This document shows positions 17,629-25,154 of a stretch of 64,000 bases of DNA, in pieces; the first letter of the stretch is position 1, and each line of letters begins with the position of its first letter. The translations under genes were made by a program, and so were the position numbers. The notes under the pieces are model-generated. The model was not told the DNA's origin and ran no database searches. It saw only the letters and a program-made list of their open reading frames with translations. The DNA is from Azoarcus sp. (lineage in GTDB: Bacteria; Pseudomonadota; Gammaproteobacteria; Burkholderiales; Rhodocyclaceae): positions 111,368 to 175,367 of the forward strand of contig DYFV01000001.1 of NCBI GenBank assembly GCA_020725025.1, written 5' to 3'.

Positions 17629-17672
17629 GATCAGCCGTGGATAGGTTTTTTTTGCCACGTCGCCGGCACGGC

Positions 17673-18713
17673 TCACCGCGCCACCAGCGTCACCTCCGTC
17701 GCCCCCCACCAGCGGCGCTGGGAACGCACGCGCACCGGCAGCGTGGTCTGCAGCATTTCGAGCACCTTGTCGGGGGCGGCCACCGGGTAGGTGCCGGTCA
17801 CCCCGAGCCCGGCGACGGCCGGGTCGCAGCCGAGGCGCCCGTGGTGGTGGCGGGCGAGCTCGGCGAGGAAGCCGGCGAGCGGCATGTCCCGCGCGACGAT
17901 CATCCCACGCGTCCAGGCGGTGGCCTCCTCGCGGGCCGTGGCGATCGGGCCGATGCCGTCGCGGGTGAACCTGGCCTGCCGGCCTGCGTTCAGCACCTGG
18001 GGGCCACCGCTGCGAGGCCGCAGCTCGACGGCGCCTTCGAACACGGCCACCGTGCTCTCGCCGCCCGGCAAGCCATCCGGCTGGCGCACGGTGAAGCGCG
18101 TGCCGAGGGCGCGGATGCGGCCCTGGGCGGTCTCCACGATGAATGGGCGCGCCGCGTTGCCGTCGGCGGTGGCGGGATCGGGCGCAGTGTCGATGAGGAT
18201 CTCGCCGCGCACCAGTCGCAGCAGCCGCTCGGCGTCGGTGAAGCGGAGGTCGATCGCGGTGTCGGTGTTGAGCTCGACGCGGCTGCCGTCCGCCAGGGTG
18301 ATGCTCGCGCGCTCGCCGATGCCGGTGCGCCGGTCGGCCACCCACTGGCGCCAGGACGTGCGTTCTTCCACTGTCCACGCCGCACTGCCGGCGACGAGCA
18401 GGGCGGCGAGCGTCCCGAGCGCCCTGCGCCGGCCTCGCGCGGGGGGCGGGGCCAGCGTGGCGTGGGCCAGCGGGGAGGGCAGCTCGCGCAGCCTTTCGCC
18501 GAAAGCCTCGACACGCTGCCAGGCGCGCCGGTGCTCGGGGCTCGCGGCGAGCCAGGTACGCCAGCGCTCGCGCGTGGCCTCGGTCACCATATCGCCTTGC
18601 AGCTCCACCAGCCATTCGACGGCTGCGCGGCGTACCTCCGGCGGTATGGGCTGATCGCTGGAGAGGTGGGCGGACATGGGCGCGACCGTGCCGTCCTCAG
18701 CCGATTCCGTCAC
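17673..18713 (-). CDS. FecR-family anti-sigma/sigma regulator (system 3)
   Basis: A 346-residue FecR protein: N-terminal sigma-binding domain (RRAAVEWLVELQGD, then EHRRAWQRVEAF), a membrane span near residues 100-118 (LGTLAALLVAGSAAW), and a periplasmic FecR domain (ASITLADGSRVELNTDTAID, GTRFTVRQPDG). From 18713 it overlaps fecI by 17 bp; an internal ATG at 18677 (MSAHLSSDQ) would give 334 residues and is equally possible. Confidence 0.9.
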   Translation of the reverse strand: MTESAEDGTVAPMSAHLSSDQPIPPEVRRAAVEWLVELQGDMVTEATRERWRTWLAASPEHRRAWQRVEAFGERLRELPSPLAHATLAPPPARGRRRALGTLAALLVAGSAAWTVEERTSWRQWVADRRTGIGERASITLADGSRVELNTDTAIDLRFTDAERLLRLVRGEILIDTAPDPATADGNAARPFIVETAQGRIRALGTRFTVRQPDGLPGGESTVAVFEGAVELRPRSGGPQVLNAGRQARFTRDGIGPIATAREEATAWTRGMIVARDMPLAGFLAELARHHHGRLGCDPAVAGLGVTGTYPVAAPDKVLEMLQTTLPVRVRSQRRWWGATEVTLVAR

Positions 18714-19212
18714 ACTCGGCGAAGCAGCATTGCGCCAGCGCCCGCGCGATATAGCGCTTCACCGTGGGGACCGAGATGCCCAGCCGGGTCGCGATCTCGC
18801 TCTGGCGCAGGCCGTCGAGCTGCGAGAGCAGAAACGCCTCGCGCACCAACCGCGGCAGGCCGTCGAGCAGCCGGTCGAGCTGGATCAGGGTCTCGATCAT
18901 GATGGCCTGCGTTTCGGGCGACGGCGCCAGCGGCTCCGGCAGCAGCGTCAGCGCATCGAGCCAGGCCTGCTCGATGCGGCTGCGCCGGTAGTGATTGAGG
19001 ACCAGCCCGTTGGCGATGGTGGTGAGGTAGGCGCGCGGCTCGCGGATCGTCAGCGGCACCTCCCTGGCGAGCACGCGCACAAAGGTGTCGTGCATGAGGT
19101 CCGCTGCGCGATGGGAGCAGCCGAGCTTCTTGCGCAGCCACCCATGCAGCCAGCCGTGGTGGCCGCGATAGAGCTCGGCGATGGAATCGGTGGGCGCGCA
19201 GGCGTCGCTCAT
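18697..19212 (-). CDS. ECF sigma factor, FecI family (system 3)
   Basis: A 171-residue FecI-type sigma factor, start MSDACAPTDSIAELYRGHHG. Region 2: DLMHDTFVRVL; region 4: LRQSEIATRLGISVPTVKRY. ATG complementary to 19210-19212 with GGAG 7 bases upstream. Its 5' end is identical in DNA to the fecI at 11919-12425, but the rest has diverged, suggesting duplication followed by specialisation, or gene conversion limited to the 5' end. Its promoter is at 19302-19330. Confidence 0.92.
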   Translation of the reverse strand: MSDACAPTDSIAELYRGHHGWLHGWLRKKLGCSHRAADLMHDTFVRVLAREVPLTIREPRAYLTTIANGLVLNHYRRSRIEQAWLDALTLLPEPLAPSPETQAIMIETLIQLDRLLDGLPRLVREAFLLSQLDGLRQSEIATRLGISVPTVKRYIARALAQCCFAECDGIG

Positions 19213-19227
19213 GGGCAAGCTCCAGAA
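19172..19227. repeat. 56-bp perfect direct repeat, copy B
   Basis: Identical to 12385-12440; covers the fecI ribosome-binding site and first codons of system 3. Confidence 0.9.
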
Positions 19228-19289
19228 GAGTCGAATCCGGATCTGTCCGGCTGGCTTGCCCCTGACGAGCTGGCTGGCGGAGTTAATCG

Positions 19290-19330
19290 AGAATGGTTCG
19301 CATTCTCCGGGTTGCTGCCTGTCGCGTCAA
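19290..19330 (-). promoter_or_regulatory. Promoter of fecI system 3 with overlapping Fur box
   Basis: Minus strand: TTGACG (19330-19325), 17 bp, GAGAAT (19307-19302), then GCGAACCATTCTC completing a Fur-like palindrome (GAGAATGCGAACCATTCTC). Confidence 0.75.
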
Positions 19331-19656
19331 TGCGTCCGCGGACACCGCCCGGGGGTGTGCGGCGTTCGGCCTTTGCCTGGCATTGGAAGGCGCCGCTTCA
19401 CGGCCCCGGGACGGATGCGGTCCGCCAGTGGGGGAAGGGGGCCTGGCTGGCTGGGTACGATGCGCCTCCCTGGCTGGCTCGGCATCGAGAACGCGATGTC
19501 ATGGCGATTGCGAACGAACCCGCGGACCGAAATCCGGGGAGCGCCACCGGCGGAATCGAACCGGGGCCCGACTCGCAAGGCGAGTCCATGCCCCGGATCG
19601 GCGGCGAGCGGCTGAAGGTCGCCACCCCCGCCGGGTGGCGTGCCCGGGTGCTTTCC
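19331..19656. other. Gene-free spacer with a decayed DUF3325 3' end and a hairpin
   Basis: No credible gene. Bases 19466-19510 match the end and 3' flank of the DUF3325 gene of system 1 (8322-8366): a 17-bp identity CCCTGGCTGGCTCGGCA, then CGCGATGTCA and GGCGATTG in the same order. A perfect stem GACTCGC-AAG-GCGAGTC lies at 19570-19586, flanked by CCGGGG/CCCCGG, and could act as a terminator for the receptor ending at 19657 or be part of an old tRNA-like sequence. The rest shows nothing recognisable. Confidence 0.6.
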
Positions 19657-22113
19657 TTACCAGCGGTAGTCCGCCGACAGCACGACCTTGCGCCGGCTGC
19701 CGAACCAGCAGTCGCCCCGGGCGAGGCAGGTCGCGATGTAGGGCTCGTCGGTGAGGTTGTTCACATTGAGCGCGAAGCGCCACGGGCCGGTCTGGTAGGC
19801 GGCCATGGCGTCGAGCAGCGTCACCTCGGGCACGTGCACCGCGCCGGTGCCGTCGCCGATGCGTCCGATGTAGCGCACGCCGCCGCCCAGCCGGAAGCCG
19901 GGCAGGCCCAGGCGCGCGAAGTCGTGCACCGCCCACGCGGATGCCATGTGCTCGGGAATGCCTTCGAACTGCTCGTCGTCGTTCAGGTCGCTGCCGAAGG
20001 AGCTGGCCGATGCTCGCACCCGCGTGTAGGTGTAGCTTCCGATCAGGCTCCACGAGCCGGCTTGGCCCATGGCCTCGAGCTCGACGCCGCGGATGCGCGC
20101 CTTGCCGATCTGGGTGCTGGCACCGATGTTCACCGGGTCGCTCGCCAGGCGGTTCTTCTCCTCCAGGGTGTAGAAGGCTGCGGTCGCCTGCAGCGGCATG
20201 GTCTGCGCCTCCCATTTCAGGCCCACCTCCACCTGCTCGCCCCGCTTGGGCTTGAAGGCGCGGCCGGCCGCATCGGCCCCGGCGACGGGATTGAAGGACT
20301 CGGAGTAGCTGATGTAGGGGGCGAAACCGGGCACGACCTCGTATACCGCGCCGACATTCACGCTGGTCGCCGCGTCCCGCTCGGTGCCGCCGCCGCGCAC
20401 CGCGTTGCGGACCTTGTCGCGGCGAACGCCCACGCGCAGGCTCAACCGGTCGAACTTCATCTGGTCCTGCACCAGGAAGCCGATGCGGCGGATCTCGGTC
20501 TCCGTGGCCGGTGCGGCGCCGAGCGCGGGTTCGGGGAAGCTGCCGTATACCGGATCGTAGACGTTCAGCGGCGTACCGAGGCCGGAGGCGGAAGCCTGGC
20601 TCGCGTCGTGGTGCGTGCCGTCCAGCCCGACGAGCAGGGTGTGCTTGACCGGACCCGTGTGCAGGTCGCCCTGCAGCAGCAGGTCGGTGGTGGTGACGCG
20701 GGAGCTGTCGTCGTAGATGTACCAGAAGCGGCCGAGGTGGCGGCCGTTGGGGTCCGGGTTGCCGCTCGCGTCCACGAAGCCGTTCCACCACGCCGCGTAC
20801 ATGGACTTCATGAGCCCGTCGACCCGGTCGTGGCGCAGGTTGTGGCGGATCTGCCAATCGTCGTTCAGATGGACGTTGGCCGAGTAGCCGAAGCGCCAGC
20901 GGGTGCCGCCGTAGCGGTCCCAGTCCGGCTCGCCGATGAAGAGGTCGCGCGGAATGCGGCCGTTGGGCGCGGGCTCCAGGGTGCCGGCCACGCCCAGGAA
21001 GGCGTTGGTGTTGTTGCTCCGGTCGTACTGGTACTCGCTGTAGAGGGTGAACTCGTCGCGGGCATTGGGCCGCCAGGTGAGCGACGGTGCGAAGAGCTGC
21101 CGCTCCTCGTCGGCGTGGCGGATCTGGGTGCCGCTGTCCCGGCCCAGGGCCACCAGCCGGAACAGGAGCGAGCCGTCCTCGTTGAGGGGGCCGGTCAGGT
21201 CGGCATGGATCTCCTTGTGGTCGTGGTTGCCGATCTGCACGCCGACCTCGCGCGCGGCCTCGGCCTGCGGGCGCTTGGACACGAGATTCACCACCCCGCC
21301 CGGATCCATCTGGCCGGCGATGATGGACGAGGGGCCGCGCAGGACCTCGATTCGCTCGTAGGCATAGGGCTCGATGCGCACCACCCCGTACCAGCCCGTC
21401 AGGGGCAGGCGCATGCCGTCGAGGAAGACCGTGGACTCGTCGCTGCCGCGCAGCGAGATCCAGTCCCCCCGGTTGTCGATGCCGTAGAGCTCGTTGCGTA
21501 CGCCGGCGGTGTAGCGCAGGGCCTCCTGCAGGTTGGGCGAGGCCTGGTCGCGGATCTGGTCGGCGGTGACCACGGTCACCGACTGGGGCGTTTCGATGAG
21601 CGGCGTGTCGGTCTTGGTGGCGGTGGCCGAACGCTTCGCCACGTAGCCCCGCACGGGGCCCCAGGCGCTTTCCTGCTCGGCCTGCTCGTTCACCGTCACC
21701 GTGGGGAGGGTCTTCTCGCGCGGTCGCGTCGCGGCAGCCGGGGCGATCGCGGCCGCTTTCCTCACGTTGTAGCCCTTGTCGCCCTTGACGGCCTCGAGCC
21801 CGGTACCTTCGAGCAGGCGTCGCAAGCCTTCCTCCACCGTGACCGTGCCGTTCAGCCCCGGGCTCGTCTTGTCCGAGGTGAGGCTGGCGTCGATGGCCAG
21901 CAGCACCCCTGCCTGGGCGGCGAAACGGTTGAGTGCCCGGTCGAGGGGACCGGAAGGGACGTCGTAGCGGCTCGCGACCGATGTGCTCTGGGCCTGAACG
22001 GGCAGGGCGGCCGCGCCGGTGCCGAAGGCGAGGCTGGTGACGAGCACGGCCTGCGACAGTGGTTTGAGCGGGAAGGCGGGCTTCGCGCGGGATGTGTGAT
22101 GCCGAATGCTCAT
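19657..22113 (-). CDS. TonB-dependent siderophore receptor with STN domain (system 4)
   Basis: An 818-residue receptor starting at the ATG complementary to 22111-22113, with AGGA upstream; the open frame runs on to 22599 but that part is fecR in another frame. Signal peptide (cleavage near LPVQAQS), STN domain (~50-105, RYDVPSGPLDRALNRFAAQA), plug (TDTPLIETPQSVTVVTAD; ERIEVLRGPSSIIAGQMDPG), barrel ending SADYRW. Closest to receptor 2, but the plug tip has AGQMDPG instead of YGQGSPG, and a Cys pair (CLARGDC) lies near the C-terminus. Ferric hydroxamate-type ligand suspected, not proven. Confidence 0.93.
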   Translation of the reverse strand: MSIRHHTSRAKPAFPLKPLSQAVLVTSLAFGTGAAALPVQAQSTSVASRYDVPSGPLDRALNRFAAQAGVLLAIDASLTSDKTSPGLNGTVTVEEGLRRLLEGTGLEAVKGDKGYNVRKAAAIAPAAATRPREKTLPTVTVNEQAEQESAWGPVRGYVAKRSATATKTDTPLIETPQSVTVVTADQIRDQASPNLQEALRYTAGVRNELYGIDNRGDWISLRGSDESTVFLDGMRLPLTGWYGVVRIEPYAYERIEVLRGPSSIIAGQMDPGGVVNLVSKRPQAEAAREVGVQIGNHDHKEIHADLTGPLNEDGSLLFRLVALGRDSGTQIRHADEERQLFAPSLTWRPNARDEFTLYSEYQYDRSNNTNAFLGVAGTLEPAPNGRIPRDLFIGEPDWDRYGGTRWRFGYSANVHLNDDWQIRHNLRHDRVDGLMKSMYAAWWNGFVDASGNPDPNGRHLGRFWYIYDDSSRVTTTDLLLQGDLHTGPVKHTLLVGLDGTHHDASQASASGLGTPLNVYDPVYGSFPEPALGAAPATETEIRRIGFLVQDQMKFDRLSLRVGVRRDKVRNAVRGGGTERDAATSVNVGAVYEVVPGFAPYISYSESFNPVAGADAAGRAFKPKRGEQVEVGLKWEAQTMPLQATAAFYTLEEKNRLASDPVNIGASTQIGKARIRGVELEAMGQAGSWSLIGSYTYTRVRASASSFGSDLNDDEQFEGIPEHMASAWAVHDFARLGLPGFRLGGGVRYIGRIGDGTGAVHVPEVTLLDAMAAYQTGPWRFALNVNNLTDEPYIATCLARGDCWFGSRRKVVLSADYRW

Positions 22114-22173
22114 GCAGATTCCTGTTCGGGTGGGTTGGGGAGGCTCGCAGCGAGGAGCCTTCAATGACCATCC

Positions 22174-22193
22174 CGAACGAAAACGGAAAAGCG
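22174..22193 (-). promoter_or_regulatory. Candidate FecI-dependent promoter of receptor 4
   Basis: Minus strand GCGCTTTTCCGTTTTCGTTC, 61 bp upstream of the receptor ATG in the 169-bp gap after fecR. It matches the CTTTTCG...TCG(C/T) motif with one change. Confidence 0.45.
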
Positions 22194-22282
22194 CTACGGT
22201 CGACGCCGATTTTTTTGATGCGAGTGCCGCGCGGGGGGAGGTGGCGGCGCCGCTACCGGATTCCGCTGGGGCTGCATCCGGG

Positions 22283-23287
22283 CTACAAGGCGGTGCGGCG
22301 TGCCCGCACCGTGACCCAGTAAGCGGTCGTGTACTCCACCCGCACCGGCAGCGCCTCGGCGAGCGCCGCCAGGACGCGGTCGGTGTCGTCCAGCGGATAG
22401 ACCCCCGATACCACCAGCTCGGCGATCGCCGGGTCGCAGCGCACCACGCCCGGGCGGTGGCGGCCGAGCTGACCGAGGAAGTCGGCCAGCCGCATGCGTT
22501 CTGCCACCAGCAGGCCGCGGGTCCACGCGGTCTCGAGCGGGTCGGCCGGTCGGCCGGGAGCGATGGCGCGGGAGTCGAAGCGGGTCTGCGTGCCGGCATC
22601 GACGCGGCGGCGCAGCGCCGGCTCGTCCCGCGGACGGATCTCTACCGCGCCCTCGAAGACCGCGACGTGGATGGCGCTGTCGCTCCGCCGCACGGAAAAG
22701 CGCGTCCCCAGGGCCTGCAGGCGGCCGTAGGGCGTCTGCACGAAGAAGGGGCGCCCATCGGGCGCAGTGTCGACGAGGATTTCGCCGTGATGCAGGACGA
22801 CCAGACGCCGCTCGGCGTCGAGCCGGATGTCAACGGCGGTGGCGGTGTTGAGGCTCACCCGGGTGCCGTCATCCATCACGAAGTCGCGGCGCTCGCCGCT
22901 GCGGGTGGCATGATCGGCGCTCGCCGTCCGCCATTGGGGCGTCTCCCGTACGCCCAGGGCGAGCACGCCACCCGCCGCGAGCCAGCCCAGCGCCCGCAGC
23001 ACGTTTCGGCGCCCGCGCCGCGCGTCCGGGCGCGCGCCGACACCCGCGCCCGGCAAGCGTAGCACCCGGCTCCCGACGCCTGCCGGCACCGCGGCGAGCA
23101 TGTCGTCCACCCGCTGGACGTCGCGCCAGGCGCGTTCGTGGAGCGGATCGGCGGCGAGCCATCGGCGAAATGCGGTGCGCTCGTGGGGCGTGACCTCGCC
23201 CGACCAGAAGGTGACCTGCCATTCCAGCGCCTGGCGATGCACCGCCTGCGGAATCGCACCCGCAGCATGGGGAGAGACCTGGGCCAT
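22283..23287 (-). CDS. FecR-family anti-sigma/sigma regulator (system 4)
   Basis: A 334-residue FecR protein from the ATG complementary to 23285-23287, 11 bp after fecI. N-terminal domain (VHRQALEWQVTFWSGEV; HERAWRDVQRV), a membrane span near 95-113 (LRALGWLAAGGVLALGV), periplasmic FecR domain (RDFVMDDGTRVSLNTATAVD, GTRFSVRRSDS). The frame is open upstream to 23902 over fecI but without matching sequence. Confidence 0.9.
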   Translation of the reverse strand: MAQVSPHAAGAIPQAVHRQALEWQVTFWSGEVTPHERTAFRRWLAADPLHERAWRDVQRVDDMLAAVPAGVGSRVLRLPGAGVGARPDARRGRRNVLRALGWLAAGGVLALGVRETPQWRTASADHATRSGERRDFVMDDGTRVSLNTATAVDIRLDAERRLVVLHHGEILVDTAPDGRPFFVQTPYGRLQALGTRFSVRRSDSAIHVAVFEGAVEIRPRDEPALRRRVDAGTQTRFDSRAIAPGRPADPLETAWTRGLLVAERMRLADFLGQLGRHRPGVVRCDPAIAELVVSGVYPLDDTDRVLAALAEALPVRVEYTTAYWVTVRARRTAL

Positions 23288-23298
23288 CGCCGTCGCTC

Positions 23299-23832
23299 TC
23301 AGCGCGCCGACGCCGGGACGACGGGGCCGTCGTCGAGCGCGGCATGGCAGGCTAGTGCCGCCTTCAGCATGTACTTGCGCACCGTCGCCACCGAGATCGA
23401 AAGCCGCGCGGCGATCTCGCCGTAGGTCAGCCCGTCGAACTGGGAGAGCAGGAAGGTCTCGCGCACCGGTCCGGGCAGCCGGTCGAGCAGCGCGTCGATG
23501 CGCAGCAGGGTTTCGACCACCAGGGCGCGCGTCTCGGGCGAGGGCGTCTGCGGCTCGGGCAGCTGTGCCAGGGCGTCCAGGTAGGCCGCCTCCAGTTGCC
23601 GGCGGCGGTGGAGGTCCACCATCAGGCCCTTGGCGATCTGGGTCAGGTAGGCGCGGGATTGCTCGGGCGCCGGCAGTCGGCCAGAGACGAGCAGGCGGAG
23701 GTAGGTGTCCTGGGCGAGGTCGGCGGCCTGGTGGGAGCATCCCAGCTTGCGGCGCAGCCATCCGTAGAGCCAGCCGTGATGGCTGCGATACAGCTCGGAA
23801 ACGGGATCGGACGGCGCGCAGGCATGGCTCAC
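23299..23832 (-). CDS. ECF sigma factor, FecI family (system 4)
   Basis: A 177-residue FecI sigma factor (MSHACAPSDPVSELYRSHHG). The start is GTG, the aligned position being ATG in systems 2 and 3; GGAG lies 6 bases upstream. Region 2: DLAQDTYLRLL; region 4: LTYGEIAARLSISVATVRKY. A C-terminal tail of about 14 residues (DDGPVVPASAR) is not shared with its neighbours. Confidence 0.92.
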   Translation of the reverse strand: MSHACAPSDPVSELYRSHHGWLYGWLRRKLGCSHQAADLAQDTYLRLLVSGRLPAPEQSRAYLTQIAKGLMVDLHRRRQLEAAYLDALAQLPEPQTPSPETRALVVETLLRIDALLDRLPGPVRETFLLSQFDGLTYGEIAARLSISVATVRKYMLKAALACHAALDDGPVVPASAR

Positions 23833-23899
23833 GGCAAGCTCCAGTAGAAGCGGATGCTCCGGCTGGCTTGCCCGTGGCGGGCTGGCTGGCGGCGCTAAA

Positions 23900-23942
23900 C
23901 AATAATGCTTCTTATTCTCCTAGTCGCCGCTCCGCCCGTCAA
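23900..23942 (-). promoter_or_regulatory. Promoter of fecI system 4 with overlapping Fur box
   Basis: Minus strand: TTGACG (23942-23937), 17 bp, GAGAAT (23919-23914), followed by AAGAAGCATTATTG, giving a Fur-like box. The -35 overlaps the stop codon of the upstream PepSY gene, so promoter and gene end share bases. Confidence 0.72.
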
Positions 23943-25072
23943 CGCGTGTCCATGCGCCGGTGAGTCAGCCGGCGCCTGCGCAGCCACAGCGCCGATCCCG
24001 TCACGCTCAGCAGGAAGGGCACGAGGCCTGCGATGCACCACATCACCCGTCCCGGCAATCCGAGGAATTGCCCGGTGTGCAGCGGCAGCTGCCAGGTCGC
24101 GTAGGTGTCGCCGGGCCGGTGGTTGGCAGGCTCGCTGACGTGCACGACGGTGCCGTCCGACGAAACGAAGACCTCCGTGCGGCCATACAGGCCGACCTCG
24201 CCGGGCTGCTTCATGACCACTCGGTACAGTCCCTTGTCGGGCAGCAGTCCGATCAGATAGGCCTCGCCCGCGGGGCGCGCCGCCCGGGCCCCGGCGAGCG
24301 CGGCATCGAGGCCGGCGTCGCGCGCGGCCGGCGCGACGTCGGGCAGTGTATCCGGATACCAGGGCGTGGGCGGCAGCAGGGCCTCGAGCGCCGGGCGAAC
24401 GGCATAATCCATGTTCCACCACAGGCCGGTCCACGCAACGAGGACGAACACCACTGCGGACAGGAGGCCGGTGGCTCGGTGGAGGTCGAAGAGCATCCGC
24501 GGCGCTCCCGCGGAACGCTTGACCGACAGCGCCTGGCGCCATTTGCCGCGCCGCGGCCGGGCGAGAGCGAAGCCGGCGAGGGTGGCGACCAGCCACGCGA
24601 GGGCGGCGATCCCCAGCAGGTATTCGCCGAATCGCCCGAGCTTGAGGCTGTAGTGCAGCCGATAGAGGAAGGGCACCAGTTGCCCGGCGCCGAGGCCGAT
24701 CGCATCCGTGTCGCGCGCGCCCAGGAGCGCCCCGGTGTAGGGATCGACGAAGAGCTCGTCGGCGCCGTCGGCATCGGCCGCGAGCATCAGCATGAGCGAC
24801 GCGTCCGGCCGGTCCGGCAGGATCAGGCCGCGAACCCGGCTGTCGGGGCGGGCCGAGCGCACGTCCGCCACGAGCTGCGACAGGGGCAGACGCTCCGGTC
24901 CGGGCTCGACCCGGAACCAGGCCGGGTTGAGCCAGGCGTCGAGCTCGCGCCAGAAGGCGATCGCGCTGCCGGTGAGGCCGGCGACCGTGACGAAGACGGC
25001 GATCGCGAGCCCCAGCCAGCGGTGCGCCAGCGACCACGCCCGCCGGTGGGCGGGGGTGAGCAGCCGCGCCAT
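23939..25072 (-). CDS. PepSY-domain inner-membrane protein (system 5)
   Basis: A 377-residue PepSY_TM family protein, shorter than the two 530-570-residue copies. N-terminal span (RWLGLAIAVFVTVAGLTGSA), periplasmic PepSY domain with DELFVDPYTGALLG (~105-120), conserved YRLHYSLKLG, spans near 150 and 205, a second PepSY-like periplasmic region, and a C-terminal span (MWCIAGLVPFLLSVTG). It lies 82 bp after receptor 5 and probably belongs to that operon. Proteins of this type neighbour siderophore receptors and are suspected ferric-siderophore reductases; the electron donor and cofactor are not visible. Confidence 0.85.
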   Translation of the reverse strand: MARLLTPAHRRAWSLAHRWLGLAIAVFVTVAGLTGSAIAFWRELDAWLNPAWFRVEPGPERLPLSQLVADVRSARPDSRVRGLILPDRPDASLMLMLAADADGADELFVDPYTGALLGARDTDAIGLGAGQLVPFLYRLHYSLKLGRFGEYLLGIAALAWLVATLAGFALARPRRGKWRQALSVKRSAGAPRMLFDLHRATGLLSAVVFVLVAWTGLWWNMDYAVRPALEALLPPTPWYPDTLPDVAPAARDAGLDAALAGARAARPAGEAYLIGLLPDKGLYRVVMKQPGEVGLYGRTEVFVSSDGTVVHVSEPANHRPGDTYATWQLPLHTGQFLGLPGRVMWCIAGLVPFLLSVTGSALWLRRRRLTHRRMDTR

Positions 25073-25154
25073 CGCGCGCTACCGCGCGGCGCGCCGGGCG
25101 GTAGCGCTACCACGCGCCGTCGCTACGCCGGTCCGCGCGACCCCGTCCCGCCGC

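Noticed and set aside
18676..22167. A 3.5-kb plus-strand open frame opposite fecI/receptor of systems 3 and 4
   Set aside because: It crosses two transcription units and a promoter; it is another high-G+C antisense shadow.
22114..22599. In-frame N-terminal extension of receptor 4
   Set aside because: The added 162 residues are fecR sequence in another frame; the ATG at 22113 has a ribosome-binding site and a proper signal peptide follows.
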